From Tropicibacter alexandrii (GTDB lineage Bacteria; Pseudomonadota; Alphaproteobacteria; Rhodobacterales; Rhodobacteraceae): a DNA stretch of 64,000 nt. Location of the stretch: NCBI RefSeq assembly GCF_003667315.2, contig NZ_RCTZ02000007.1:62001-126000 (forward strand), written 5' to 3'. This document shows, piece after piece, positions 9,295-18,502 of this stretch; within the stretch, counting starts at the first letter, position 1; each line of letters begins with the position of its first letter. Below the pieces are notes generated by a model. That model saw nothing but the letters and a program-made list of their open reading frames with translations. It was not told the origin of the DNA and did not search any database. Position numbers and translations under genes: made by a program.

Positions 9295-10631
9295 GGGCGC
9301 GTCAGGAAGCGGCGCGAGATCCAGCCGGTGCCGCCGGTGGTGCGGACCTCGTGCCAGAGTGCGTTGTCGTCGATGCATTGCTGAAGCACCAGTTGCGCCT
9401 CGGGCGATGTGGGCTCGGCACAGGCCTGTTCGCAGCGCGCGCGGGCGCTGGCATCCGGGGGCTCGATACGGGGCGTCGAGGGGGCGAGGATGTCGACCAC
9501 CTCACCCTTGCCGACCTCGCGGATGACTTCGGCGCCAAAGCTAGGGGCCGCGCGCATGTTCACGAATTCATTGACGTTGCCGATAAAGGCGCGGTCATCG
9601 GGAAAGGTACAGGACAGCGCGGACATGACCTCGGTGGTGAACAGGACGGGGATCGCCTCGAACGGCACCTCGGCGGGGGCCAGATCGGCGATCAGCGTTT
9701 CTGGCGGGTACAACATGATCGTGTGCAGGTCGGCGCGCTGCCCGTCCTCGAAATCGGGAAAGGACACGTCGCCGATCCGGTGCAGCCCGGCCCAGCCCGG
9801 CGACAGCCGCACGCGGCAGCGCGCGGCATTGTCGGCATAGGCGTAGACGGTGGTCAGCGACAGCGTCCCGTATTCGCTGCGCATCTCGTTGACGAAATCC
9901 TGCGGCAAGGTCTGAAGCGCACCTTGGCCGTTGTCCCAGATCTGCGCCGCGCCATTGTGGCAGGCGATCTCGGTCAGCGTCTTGGCCGCGGCGTCCGGCA
10001 AGGCCAAAGGCCAGACGGCGATGTTCCATTGTGCCGCATCCACCGCCGTTTCGATATGGCGCAGCGATTGCGGCGGGGTGGCCAGCATCTCCAGCATCAG
10101 CGCGTCGGCAAAGTCGAATTGCGTGTCGATGCGCAACTGCATCAGTTCGGAGACGGCGATCAGGGCGATGCCATAGGCGGTGTCGATCTCGGCCTTGGTA
10201 TAGCTGCGATCGGCCACGGTCAGGCTGGGCGCGTGAAACCCCAGCCTTGCGCGGGGATGCATGGTGCGATCCGGGACAAAGGCCCCCTCTTCGCCGGTCC
10301 AAGCCCCGCCCATGAAGGCGATCGCACAGGCGCTTTCGCAGCGCGCGCCAGCCGGGATGGCGGTTCCGATGCCGTATTGAGTCAGCAGACTGCCCATCCG
10401 CACCCCGTCGATATAGGACCCGCCGGGACTGTCGAGGCACAGCCTCGCTTGGGTTTCGCCTTGGCCAAGACCGTTATCCGTGAGGTAATCGTACAGCCGG
10501 TCGCTGTCTCCCCGGTCGATCTGCCCGCTCAGGGTGACGGTGCAGCCCATCGTCTCGTCCCCGCCGGGCGACAGGCTGGCGGCCTGCATCGGGGACGCCA
10601 GAAGGCAAAGCAAAGCGGCAAGCAGGCGCAT
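9291..10631 (-). CDS. secreted ClpP/crotonase-fold serine protease-like protein with SH3b domain
   Basis: 446 residues from an ATG preceded by GGAGG; a start 20 codons earlier has no such site. Residues 1-17 form a signal peptide. The ClpP-like domain shows DSPGGS at 67-72, a probable nucleophile Ser100 in CESACA and a probable His133 in GFHAP, so an active Ser/His pair is plausible. The C-terminus from about residue 345 is a bacterial SH3-like segment (VNMRAAPSFGAEVI ... GTGWISRRFL) of the kind that binds cell-wall peptides. It is therefore probably a periplasmic wall-associated protease or a degenerate relative; the substrate is unknown. It overlaps the dehalogenase-like gene by 4 bases. 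Confidence 0.7.
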   Translation of the reverse strand: MRLLAALLCLLASPMQAASLSPGGDETMGCTVTLSGQIDRGDSDRLYDYLTDNGLGQGETQARLCLDSPGGSYIDGVRMGSLLTQYGIGTAIPAGARCESACAIAFMGGAWTGEEGAFVPDRTMHPRARLGFHAPSLTVADRSYTKAEIDTAYGIALIAVSELMQLRIDTQFDFADALMLEMLATPPQSLRHIETAVDAAQWNIAVWPLALPDAAAKTLTEIACHNGAAQIWDNGQGALQTLPQDFVNEMRSEYGTLSLTTVYAYADNAARCRVRLSPGWAGLHRIGDVSFPDFEDGQRADLHTIMLYPPETLIADLAPAEVPFEAIPVLFTTEVMSALSCTFPDDRAFIGNVNEFVNMRAAPSFGAEVIREVGKGEVVDILAPSTPRIEPPDASARARCEQACAEPTSPEAQLVLQQCIDDNALWHEVRTTGGTGWISRRFLTRP

Positions 10632-10778
10632 GGGACCTCCGGTTCGTTTCGCGGGCAGTATGCATGAATTTCGAACAAGGTCTTGTGCCAATTGGGCGGG
10701 ATTCGCCCCGAACCCCGCTACTGGATTGCAGACGGGGTGGCGGGTGCTAGCTTAAGGATGTCGCATTTGGAGGATCTG

Positions 10779-11786
10779 ATGACGGTTTTGACCGAAGCAG
10801 AAGAAATCTCGGACATCGCTTTTGGCTATATGGGGTCGAAGGCGCTGTTCGCCGCGTTGGAATTCGGCGTGTTCTCGGCGCTGGGCGAGGGGCCATTGCG
10901 GCTGGGCACGCTGGCCGCGCGGACAGGCCTCCCGCGTGAACGTCTGCGCACCTTGATGAGCGCCTTGACCGCCTTGGGACTGACCGAGGCCGTGGAGGAG
11001 GGCTTTGCCAATTCTCCGGCGGCCGAGGCGTTTCTGGTCAAGGGGGCCAAGTACGATTTCGGCGACTATCTGCGTTTGCAGGTCGGGCGGCAGATGTATC
11101 CCTTGATGGACCAGATCGAAAAGGCGCTGCCGGGCGAGCTGACCGAGGACGAGACCGCGTCCTACGCGGACTGGTTTTCCGATCCGGACGAAGCGCGGCT
11201 TTATTCCGAAAGCCAGCATGCCGGGTCCTTGGGGCCCGCGCGGGGGCTGGCCAAGCGGATCGACTTGTCCGGCGCGCGCAGCCTGCTGGATGTGGGCGGC
11301 GGCACGGGGGCCTTTGCGATCACGCTGTGCAAGGCCTTTCCTGACCTGCATGTCACAGTGATCGACTTCCCCAACGTGGCGCGTCTGGGCGAAGCCTATG
11401 TCGCCGATGCGGGCCTGTCGGGGCGGATCACCTATCAACACGGCAACGCGTTGGAGGCCGAGTGGCCCGAAGGCATGGATGCGATCCTGATGAGCTACCT
11501 GTTCAGCGGAGTGCCGGATCACACGCATGAGGGCCTGCTGACCAAGGCGTATAACCGGCTGACCCCGGGCGGGCGGGTGCTGATCCACGATTTCATCGTC
11601 GATGCGGACCTGACCGGGCCGAAGAACACGGCGCTTTGGCAATTGCAGCATACGGCCTTCACGCCCGAGGCGCGGTCTTTGGACGATGCGTGGCTGGCGG
11701 GGGCGATGGGGGGCGCGGGCTTTGGGGATGTCGAGGTGACGCCGCTGATCCCGGGCATGACAAAGCTGGCGTTGGGCGTGCGGTAG
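10779..11786 (+). CDS. class I SAM-dependent O-methyltransferase (plant-OMT type)
   Basis: 335 residues from the ATG five bases after GGAGG (10769-10773); the longer upstream ATG lacks a site. The N-terminal 100 residues form the winged dimerisation domain of small-molecule O-methyltransferases (FGYMGSKALFAALEFGVFSAL). The SAM motif DVGGGTG is at 171-177, with DFP after strand 2. The family includes hydroxyneurosporene and acetylserotonin methyltransferases. No carotenoid or photosynthesis genes are nearby, so the acceptor is unknown. It is divergent from the ClpP-like gene across 147 bases that should hold both promoters. Confidence 0.85.
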   Translation: MTVLTEAEEISDIAFGYMGSKALFAALEFGVFSALGEGPLRLGTLAARTGLPRERLRTLMSALTALGLTEAVEEGFANSPAAEAFLVKGAKYDFGDYLRLQVGRQMYPLMDQIEKALPGELTEDETASYADWFSDPDEARLYSESQHAGSLGPARGLAKRIDLSGARSLLDVGGGTGAFAITLCKAFPDLHVTVIDFPNVARLGEAYVADAGLSGRITYQHGNALEAEWPEGMDAILMSYLFSGVPDHTHEGLLTKAYNRLTPGGRVLIHDFIVDADLTGPKNTALWQLQHTAFTPEARSLDDAWLAGAMGGAGFGDVEVTPLIPGMTKLALGVR

Positions 11787-11886
11787 TGCGTCAAAGGCGC
11801 GGTGCCAGACCCGGGATTTCGAATGACGGACGGGTGGTTCTGCGGACATGTCCGGGTTTCGCCCTCGCTAACGCTCAGGCGACCGG

Positions 11887-11941
11887 CTGGGGGCTTTGCC
11901 CCCAGACCCCCAAGGTATTTGTAGACCAAAGAAGCAGGGGG
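11887..11941 (-). repeat. repeat family 1, intergenic copy with hairpin
   Basis: Downstream of the O-methyltransferase. It comprises a perfect stem CTGGGGG-CTTTG-CCCCCAG (11887-11905) and then the variant core GGTATTTGTAGACCAAAGAAGC ending in GGGGG. It may act as a bidirectional transcription terminator between the convergent methyltransferase and binding-protein genes, but no clean T-tract follows. Confidence 0.7.
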
Positions 11942-12038
11942 ACCGAGCGACTTTGTCGCGCCGTGTCCTGATCAGCCTATTGGCTTTGCGCGCCCGTCTA
12001 TCGCTCAACGGGCGCGCGTCAGAGGACCATTCCGTGGA

Positions 12039-13505
12039 TCAGTCTGTCCAGCGCACGCCAGTCAGGTCGGTCGCCTGTGTCGGCGCGTTGACCCACAGGC
12101 CTTCGAGCCGGGCATCGGCCACCGTCGGGAAGGCCAGCTGGAACAGGTAGCCGTTGACGTAATCCTTGGCGATGATCTCTTGTGCCTGTTTCAGCAGGCT
12201 CGACCGTTCCGCAGGCTCTGCCGTTGCGCCCAGCGTGTCGATCAGCGACTGGAATTCGGCATTGTCATACTGGAAATAGTAATCCGGCCGGGCATAGATG
12301 TTGATGTCGGCGGGTTCGGTATGGCTGACGATGGTCAGGCCGAAATCCTTGCCACGAAACACTTCCTCCAGCCATTGCGCCCATTCCAGATTGGTGATCT
12401 CGGTCTGGATGCCCACGGCGCGCAGTTGCGCGGCGATGATCTCGCCCCCGCGGCGCGCATAGGAGGGCGGTGGCAGTTTCAGCGTGGTGGTGAAGCCATC
12501 GGCAAAGCCCGCCTCGGCCAGCAGCGCCTTGGACTTCTCGGGGTCGAAATCGGACATATCGGTCAGGTCGACATAATCCGGGTTGTGCGGCGCGAAATGG
12601 GTGCCGATGGGCGTGCCAAGGCCGAACATCGCCCCGTCGATGATGTCCTGACGGTTGATCGCATGGGCCACCGCCTCGCGCACCTTGACGTTGTCAAAGG
12701 GCGGCTGCTGATTGTTCATCGCCAGAATGGTCTCGCCCTCGGTCGAGCCCACCAGCACCGTGAAGCGCGGATCGGCCTCGAATTGCGGCAGGTTTTCCGG
12801 CGCGGGGAAGCCTGCGAAGGCGTCGATATCCTGCGCCATCATCGCGGCAAAGGCGGCGGTCGGGTCGGAAATGAACTTGAACGTCGCCTCGGTCAGGGCG
12901 GGCTTGTCACCCCAATAGGCGTCGTTGGCGACCAGATGGATGCTGTCGCCCTGCGTCCATTGATCGAACTTGAACGGGCCGGTGCCGATGGGCTGTTGCT
13001 TGATATTCTCGATGCTCTCGGGCGCGACGATCACCGCATCGCCCCAGGCCATGTTGAACAGGAAGGCCCCGTCGGGTTGGCTGAGCGTAACGGTGACGGT
13101 CTGGGGGTCGGTGGCCTCGACGCTGGCAATCGAGGCAAACAGCGCCTTTTGCGCGTTCTGGCTGTCCTCGGCACGGGCACGGTTCAGCGAAAACACCACA
13201 TCCTCGGCATCCATCGTCGTGCCGTCATGGAAGGTCACACCCTCGGCCAAATGGAAGGTATAGGTCAGCCCGTCCTCGGAAATCTCCCATTCGCGGGCCA
13301 GACCGGGCACGACCGCGCCGGTTTCCGTGAACTTGGTCAGGCCCTCGAAAACGTTGGTATACAGCACGCTGTCGATGGCCCCGGCGGCGGCGCTGGTCGG
13401 GTCCAGATGCGGCGGTTCCAGTTGCAGCGCGATGGTCAGGTCGGTCTGTTGCGCAAAGGCGGCGGTCGAGGACAGCAGCAGCGCGGCAAGGGTGAGGCGG
13501 GTCAT
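12039..13505 (-). CDS. ABC transporter substrate-binding protein, family 5 (DppA/OppA type)
   Basis: 488 residues. The signal peptide (residues 1-18, ending AAFAQ) gives a periplasmic protein. The sequence [31 protein letters not shown] and the later GVTFHDGT-like segment are typical of family 5 solute-binding proteins for peptides and other bulky solutes. No transporter genes adjoin it. The nearest set of cognate type is the permease/ATPase operon at 4954-8353 on the same strand, separated by the dehalogenase, ClpP-like and methyltransferase genes. Pairing with that transporter is inferred. Confidence 0.92.
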   Translation of the reverse strand: MTRLTLAALLLSSTAAFAQQTDLTIALQLEPPHLDPTSAAAGAIDSVLYTNVFEGLTKFTETGAVVPGLAREWEISEDGLTYTFHLAEGVTFHDGTTMDAEDVVFSLNRARAEDSQNAQKALFASIASVEATDPQTVTVTLSQPDGAFLFNMAWGDAVIVAPESIENIKQQPIGTGPFKFDQWTQGDSIHLVANDAYWGDKPALTEATFKFISDPTAAFAAMMAQDIDAFAGFPAPENLPQFEADPRFTVLVGSTEGETILAMNNQQPPFDNVKVREAVAHAINRQDIIDGAMFGLGTPIGTHFAPHNPDYVDLTDMSDFDPEKSKALLAEAGFADGFTTTLKLPPPSYARRGGEIIAAQLRAVGIQTEITNLEWAQWLEEVFRGKDFGLTIVSHTEPADINIYARPDYYFQYDNAEFQSLIDTLGATAEPAERSSLLKQAQEIIAKDYVNGYLFQLAFPTVADARLEGLWVNAPTQATDLTGVRWTD

Positions 13506-13681
13506 GCAAGGTCTCCCAGTCAGGTGCGGGCTGTTCTGCCCGCTTGGGCGTAGTCTTGCACAAGCGGGCCAAGGATCAAGCCCGGATGCACAAGCCGGAT
13601 CATGGGGAAAAGGTCGGGGCTGGTGCTGCGGTGCAGCATCTGCTATCGCTGCGCAACTTTATTGCGCGAGGAGGCCACGCG

Positions 13682-14506
13682 ATGAGTGCAACCGCCAGCA
13701 AGAGGGCGCCGCTGCCCGACGATATCCGCGCCCGCAAGGGCGGTGTGCCGCTGGTCAGCCTGACCGCCTACACGACGCCGATGGCGCAGATGATGGACGA
13801 TCATTGCGATTTCGTGCTGGTGGGCGACTCGGTCGGGATGGTGCTGCACGGGCTGCCCTCGACGCTGAGCGTGACGATGGAGATGATGATCCTGCACGGG
13901 CAGGCGGTGGCGCGCGGGCTGTCGCGAGCGATGATGGTCGTCGACATGCCGTTCGGGTCGTATGAGGCCGCCCCACAGGAGGCCTTTGCCAATGCCGCCC
14001 GGATCATGCGGGAGACCGGCGCGGGCGCGATCAAGCTGGAAGGCGGGGTCGGCATGGCCGAGACGATTGCCTTTCTGGTGCAGCGCGGCATCCCGGTGAT
14101 GGCGCATATCGGCCTGACGCCGCAATCGATCAACACGCTGGGCGGCTACAAGGTGCAGGGGCGCGGGGCTGCGGGGGACGCGCTGATGCGCGACGCGCAG
14201 GCGGTGGCCGAGGCCGGGGCATTTGCCGTGGTGCTGGAAAAGGTGCCCGAAGGCCTGTCGAACCGGATCACGTCCGAGGTGCCGATCCCGACCATCGGCA
14301 TCGGCGCGTCGGCGGGCTGCGATGGGCAGATATTGGTGGTCGACGACATGCTGGGCCTGTTCACGGCGTTCAAGGCGAAATTCATCAAACGCTTTGCCAA
14401 TCTGGGTGAACAGGGGGCTGTGGCGATTGCGGAGTATGCCCGCGCGGTCAGGGCGCGCGACTTCCCCGGCCCGGAGCATGTGTTCAGCGATGAGGCCCCG
14501 AAATGA
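13682..14506 (+). CDS. panB: 3-methyl-2-oxobutanoate hydroxymethyltransferase
   Basis: 274 residues from an ATG preceded by GAGGAGG. It transfers a hydroxymethyl group from 5,10-methylene-THF to 2-oxoisovalerate to give ketopantoate, the first committed step of pantothenate and CoA synthesis. Visible motifs: [10 protein letters not shown] near 26-35, VGDSVGM 47-53 with the Mg-binding Asp, [10 protein letters not shown], and VLEKVPEGL carrying the catalytic Glu. It is of usual family length. Its stop overlaps the panC ATG (ATGA), so the two are translationally coupled. Confidence 0.97.
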   Translation: MSATASKRAPLPDDIRARKGGVPLVSLTAYTTPMAQMMDDHCDFVLVGDSVGMVLHGLPSTLSVTMEMMILHGQAVARGLSRAMMVVDMPFGSYEAAPQEAFANAARIMRETGAGAIKLEGGVGMAETIAFLVQRGIPVMAHIGLTPQSINTLGGYKVQGRGAAGDALMRDAQAVAEAGAFAVVLEKVPEGLSNRITSEVPIPTIGIGASAGCDGQILVVDDMLGLFTAFKAKFIKRFANLGEQGAVAIAEYARAVRARDFPGPEHVFSDEAPK

Positions 14507-15345
14507 CCGAGATCGTCCGGTCGAAGGCTGTCCTGCGGGACAAGGTTCTGGCGTGGAAGCGCGCGGGCGAGGTGGTGGGCGTCGTGCCGACCATGGGCGC
14601 CCTGCACGAGGGGCACCTGTCCTTGGTCGAAGCCGCGCAGGGCTGTGACCGCGTGATCGTGACGATCTTTGTCAATCCCAAGCAGTTCAACAACCCGTCC
14701 GATCTGGCGAATTACCCCCGCACAGAGGAAGACGACGCCCGCAAGCTGGCGCGCTTTCGCGTGGACGTGCTGTACGTGCCGGGGCCAGAAGAGATTTATC
14801 CCGACGGGTTTGCAACCTCTGTGTCTGTCTCGGGGCTGACCGACATGTTGTGCGGGGCGCACAGGCCCGGCCATTTCGACGGCGTCGCGACGGTGGTGAC
14901 CAAGCTCTTCACCCAGACCGGCGCTGATCGGGCGTTCTTCGGCGAGAAGGACTATCAGCAGTTGCAGGTGGTGCGCCGTCTGGCGGCTGATCTGGATCTG
15001 GGGGTCGAGGTGGTGGGATGCCCGACGATCCGCGAAGAGGACGGGTTGGCCATGTCCTCGCGCAACCTGCTGCTTTCGGACAGGGCCCGGGTGAAGGCAC
15101 CCGCCCTGTTTACTGCGATGGAGGCGATGGCCGAGGGGCTGCGGGCCGGAGGAGACGCATCCGATCTGCGCGCCGAGGCCGAACGCCGCCTGTTGGCGAA
15201 CGGGTTCACCGAGGTGGACTACCTCGACCTGCGCGCGACGGATGGCTTGCGTGCGCTTGAGCGTCTGGAGGACGGCGTTCCGGCGCGGCTTCTGGCGGCG
15301 GCGTGGCTGGCGGGCGTGCGTCTGATCGACAATATCGCGGTCTGA
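14503..15345 (+). CDS. panC: pantoate--beta-alanine ligase (pantothenate synthetase)
   Basis: 280 residues. It condenses pantoate with beta-alanine using ATP. Signature [10 protein letters not shown] is at 29-38 (the HIGH-like nucleotidyl-transfer motif), followed by [10 protein letters not shown], then GEKDYQQL and the MSSRN segment equivalent to KMSKS. All are intact and the length is normal. It is second in a panBC operon and is followed by a strong branched hairpin (15346-15401) that probably ends the transcript. panD and panE are not in the window. Confidence 0.97.
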   Translation: MTEIVRSKAVLRDKVLAWKRAGEVVGVVPTMGALHEGHLSLVEAAQGCDRVIVTIFVNPKQFNNPSDLANYPRTEEDDARKLARFRVDVLYVPGPEEIYPDGFATSVSVSGLTDMLCGAHRPGHFDGVATVVTKLFTQTGADRAFFGEKDYQQLQVVRRLAADLDLGVEVVGCPTIREEDGLAMSSRNLLLSDRARVKAPALFTAMEAMAEGLRAGGDASDLRAEAERRLLANGFTEVDYLDLRATDGLRALERLEDGVPARLLAAAWLAGVRLIDNIAV

Positions 15346-15401
15346 GGGACGGGGGCGGACGCTGTTCTCGCTGCGCTCGAAGGCGCCCCGCCCACCGTCC
15401 C
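15346..15401 (+). repeat. repeat family 2 branched hairpin, possible panC terminator
   Basis: The outer stem GGGACGG-GGGCGG pairs with CCGCCC-A-CCGTCCC (one bulged A) around an inner CTGTTC...GAAGGCGCC hairpin. The same three-part architecture recurs at 54747-54801 and 56777-56835. It lies directly after the panC stop. A variant of repeat family 1 (TTCTTCTCTTTCCAAATACC) follows at 15417-15442. Confidence 0.65.
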
Positions 15402-15416
15402 TTGAGGCGCGCGTGT

Positions 15417-15442
15417 TTCTTCTCTTTCCAAATACCCCCGCC
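15417..15442 (+). repeat. repeat family 1, divergent copy
   Basis: TTCTTCTCTTTCCAAATACC followed by CCCGCC is a divergent version of the TTCTTCTGGCCTGAAATACCG core seen at 37141. It lies between panC and the convergent M20 deacylase. Confidence 0.55.
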
Positions 15443-15481
15443 GGAGGCTCCTGTCCTTGCAACCTGCGAAAGGGCCGGAGG

Positions 15482-16759
15482 TCACCCTGACGGCAGCAAC
15501 ACGCGTTCCAGAACCCGTCCCATCACGCAAGCGGAGTCGATCATGTCGGTGACGCCGATCCATTCATCCGGTTTATGCGCCAGTTCCAGCACACCGGGAC
15601 CATAGGCGATGCAGTTCTTCAGCTTGCCGATGCGGTCGATATGTTTCTGGTCGTAGCTGCCCGGTGACGCGATATAGGCGGCATCCGTGCCCATGACCTC
15701 GGCGATGGCGGCGTGGACATTGGTCACGACCGGCGAATCCATCGGGGTCTGGCTGGGGTCGATCCGGTTCAGGTCGCGGATCTCATAATCGAAATTCGGG
15801 CGGCTCTGCTTCAACTCGTCCAGAAGGCCGATCACCTCGGCGCGCACATCGTCATAACGCTCCTCGATCAGGATGCGCCGGTCGATCACCATGCGGCAGC
15901 TGTCGGGAACGCAAGGCGCGGGCAGGCCGGTATAGCCGGTCTCTTCGCTTTCGCCGCCATGGACCGAGTTGATGTTCAGCGTGGCGTGCCGCGCGCCTTC
16001 GGGGGTCACGGGCATGTCGGTGACCCGCGCGGCGAGCGCCGGGAACAGGCGCTGTTCGAACGTGTCGATCACCGCGCCCATGTGGCGAATGGCACAATCC
16101 CCGAGAAAGGGCATGGAGCCATGGGCGATCTCGCCCTTCGTTTCGATTTCCGCCCACCAGCCGCCCCTGTGACCGACGCAGATCCGGTCCTTGCCCAAGG
16201 GTTCGGGGATGATGACATGCTGCACGCGGTCCGGCGCAAAGAAGCCGCGCTCGGCGAGGTAGGCGACGCCGCCATAGCCGCCGGATTCCTCGTCCGCGGT
16301 GGCCGAGATCTCGATCGCGCCAGCGTAGTCGGGGTGCTCTTCGAGGAAGGCTTCGGCGGCGATGATGCTGGCGGCCAGCCCGCCTTTCATGTCGCAGGCG
16401 CCACGGCCATAGATGCGGTCGCCGTCGAGATCGGCGGCAAAGGGATCGCGGGTCCAGCCGTGGCCGATCTCGACGATATCGTGGTGCGAGTTGAAATGCA
16501 CGCACTCGCCGGGGCGCTGGCCGTCGCGGCGGGCGACGAGGTTCCAGCGCGGGTAACGGTCGCTGTCGCCGGGTGCACCGGTCGCGCGGATCAGCTGGCA
16601 GTCGAAGCCGCGCGGGCCGAGGCGCTGTTCGAGCCACTCGCAGATGTCGCGATAATGCTGGCCCGGCGGGTTGAGCGTCGGGATGCGGATCAGCCCTTGG
16701 GTCAGAGCGATCAGGTCATCACGTTTGTCGGCAATGCGGGAGAAGAGCGCGTCGGTCAT
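15482..16759 (-). CDS. M20 family deacylase, ArgE/DapE type
   Basis: 425 residues, a cytoplasmic di-zinc hydrolase. Metal-ligand motifs visible are NSHHD near 95, GRGACDMKGG near 123, DEESGG near 160 and a late AHKPDEW His. A dimerisation lid lies between about 200 and 320. Substrates of this family are N-acyl amino acids or small peptides (acetylornithine, succinyl-diaminopimelate, formylated or carbamoylated amino acids); none can be chosen from sequence. It faces panC convergently. Confidence 0.88.
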   Translation of the reverse strand: MTDALFSRIADKRDDLIALTQGLIRIPTLNPPGQHYRDICEWLEQRLGPRGFDCQLIRATGAPGDSDRYPRWNLVARRDGQRPGECVHFNSHHDIVEIGHGWTRDPFAADLDGDRIYGRGACDMKGGLAASIIAAEAFLEEHPDYAGAIEISATADEESGGYGGVAYLAERGFFAPDRVQHVIIPEPLGKDRICVGHRGGWWAEIETKGEIAHGSMPFLGDCAIRHMGAVIDTFEQRLFPALAARVTDMPVTPEGARHATLNINSVHGGESEETGYTGLPAPCVPDSCRMVIDRRILIEERYDDVRAEVIGLLDELKQSRPNFDYEIRDLNRIDPSQTPMDSPVVTNVHAAIAEVMGTDAAYIASPGSYDQKHIDRIGKLKNCIAYGPGVLELAHKPDEWIGVTDMIDSACVMGRVLERVLLPSG

Positions 16760-16798
16760 GGCCGGAGTTTCGATCCGTTTCGCCGCTTGTGCAAGCGG

Positions 16799-16872
16799 CG
16801 ATCGGGGAGGGGGCTCTGCCCCCGTCTCCCTGCGGTCGACTCCCCCGCGGTATTTTGGGCCAGAAGAAGCCC
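16799..16872 (-). repeat. repeat family 1, copy between DUF2125 gene and M20 gene
   Basis: Minus-strand core GCTTCTTCTGGCCCAAAATACC (16849-16870) is followed by CGCGGGGGAG and a hairpin GGGGGCAGAGCCCCC (16809-16823). It begins one base after the DUF2125 stop, so it could serve as that gene's terminator. Confidence 0.7.
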
Positions 16873-17814
16873 TTATGGCAGTTTGATGGTCGGCGCGGGG
16901 CCCAGCGGGAGCGGGCCGAGCAGGGTTTTGCCATTTCGGAAGGTCAGGGGAAGGTCGAGCGTGTCAGCGCGGCCCGAGAGGCTGGCGGCCATGCCGAGCG
17001 TGCTGGACAGCATGTCGGTCAGGCTGTCGGGGAGACCGGCCCGGTCGAGCGCCGCCTGCCAGTTCTCGGCGCGCAGGGTGAGGGCGCCGGAGGGGGTGCC
17101 GCTGGCGCTGATGTCGAGCAGGCCCGCAAGCGAGATGTCGATTTCGTCCACGGTATAGCTGGCATGATCGAGGTCGATCCGGGTGGGTTGCGGGCGTTGG
17201 TCGGTCAGATTGTCGAGCCGCCAGTCGGTGTCGAAGGTGATGTCCGAAAGGATTTCGACCGCGCGGGCCTGATCGGGACGCAGGGGCGAGGCCGTCGCGG
17301 CCAGAGCCTGCGCCGTCAGGGTGGTGCGGTAGGTCAGGCCCTCGGTCAGGCGCAGGTCGAAGATCGGGCGGGCGAACGAGATATCCTCACGGCCCGACAG
17401 GGTCAGTGTCTCTGCCTCGGCGATCAGGCGCAACCACTGGCCGTCGGCTGTCTCGGTCAGGCTGGCGCGGATGCCGTCGCCGCTGATTTCGAGCCTGCCT
17501 GCGCCATCCGTCAGCACCGCGCCACGTGGCAGCGCAAGGATATGGTGGCCGGGCTTGTAGGTCAGGCCGAGGCTTTGCAGGATCGGCGCTGACAGGCTGC
17601 GCCCTTCGGGATCGGTCAGGGAGAGGTCGCTCAGCGTCAGGTCCAGCCGCGAGGGGAAGCCGCGCACCTTGATCCGGGCGCTGGCCTCCCAGCCCTCGGC
17701 GCGGCGGGCATCGAGCCAGTCGGCGACGGCGCCGCGCAGGCTGTAGGCCTCGTAGGCCCAAAGGCCGCTCCACCCGAGGGCGGCGGCGAGGATGATGGCG
17801 ATCAGGCGTTTCAT
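16873..17814 (-). CDS. DUF2125 domain-containing protein
   Basis: 313 residues. An N-terminal hydrophobic stretch (LIAIILAAALGWSGLWAYEAY) acts as signal peptide or anchor. The rest is a beta-rich repetitive protein (FPSRLDLTLSDLSL, then many strands with LEISGDGI and LTLSGRE). The pattern matches DUF2125, a family widespread in alphaproteobacteria and of unknown function. It is probably periplasmic or anchored in the inner membrane. It is divergent from the ChaC-like gene, sharing a 66-base promoter region. Confidence 0.8.
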   Translation of the reverse strand: MKRLIAIILAAALGWSGLWAYEAYSLRGAVADWLDARRAEGWEASARIKVRGFPSRLDLTLSDLSLTDPEGRSLSAPILQSLGLTYKPGHHILALPRGAVLTDGAGRLEISGDGIRASLTETADGQWLRLIAEAETLTLSGREDISFARPIFDLRLTEGLTYRTTLTAQALAATASPLRPDQARAVEILSDITFDTDWRLDNLTDQRPQPTRIDLDHASYTVDEIDISLAGLLDISASGTPSGALTLRAENWQAALDRAGLPDSLTDMLSSTLGMAASLSGRADTLDLPLTFRNGKTLLGPLPLGPAPTIKLP

Positions 17815-17880
17815 ATGCGGCCCCCTTTAACCCGGCTCGAGACTGGTGTTTACAGGCGGCAGGGAACAAGGACCAGAACG

Positions 17881-18411
17881 ATGACGCTTTGGGTATTCGG
17901 ATATGCCTCGCTGCTGTGGAACCCCGGTTTTCCGGTGGTCGAGCGCGCGCATGCGCGGCTGGAAGGCTATGCGCGGTCCTTCTGCATGTATTCCATCCAC
18001 CATCGTGGCACCGAAGAGCAGCCGGGCCTCGTGCTGGCGCTGGACGCGCAGGAGGGCGCGTGTTGCGAGGGCGTCGCGCTGCGCGCCGAGCCGGGGACCG
18101 AGGAGGCGACGCTGGCCTATCTGCGCGAGCGCGAGCTGATCTCCAGCGCCTATTACGAGGCGATGGTCGAATTGCATCTGGACGACAACCGCAAGGTCGA
18201 GGCCGTGGCCTATATCATCGACCCCCATCACGTGCAGTATTGCCACCTGCCGCTCGAAGAGCAGGCCCGCCTGATCGCGCGCGCGCACGGCGGGCGGGGG
18301 CCGAACACGGAATACCTTTACAATACCGCCGAACATCTGGCCGAAATCGGCATTCCCGACCCGGATTTGGACTGGCTGTGCCGACAGGTGCGCGCCCTGA
18401 CCGCCGATTGA
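17881..18411 (+). CDS. gamma-glutamylcyclotransferase, ChaC-like
   Basis: 176 residues starting at the ATG followed by TLWVFGYASLLW. The GYASLLWNPGF motif at 7-17 matches the substrate-loop YGSLxW of the ChaC family, and LRERELISSAYYE contains candidate catalytic acids. It should cleave glutathione, or gamma-glutamyl dipeptides, to 5-oxoproline in the cytosol. The length is right for ChaC. No calcium-antiporter gene (chaA) is adjacent. Confidence 0.88.
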   Translation: MTLWVFGYASLLWNPGFPVVERAHARLEGYARSFCMYSIHHRGTEEQPGLVLALDAQEGACCEGVALRAEPGTEEATLAYLRERELISSAYYEAMVELHLDDNRKVEAVAYIIDPHHVQYCHLPLEEQARLIARAHGGRGPNTEYLYNTAEHLAEIGIPDPDLDWLCRQVRALTAD

Positions 18412-18502
18412 GCGCGCGAGGGCAACATTTCCGTGCGTTCTGGCGGGATTGTGGATAAATCCTTGGTGTTTTCCGGCGTAAACCCTTACCTATGGGGCAA
18501 GA

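Noticed and set aside
16058-16068. GTTCGAAC inside the M20 gene as a further TTCGAA unit
   Set aside because: Self-complementarity ends after 8 bases and the CAA/TTG ends are missing.
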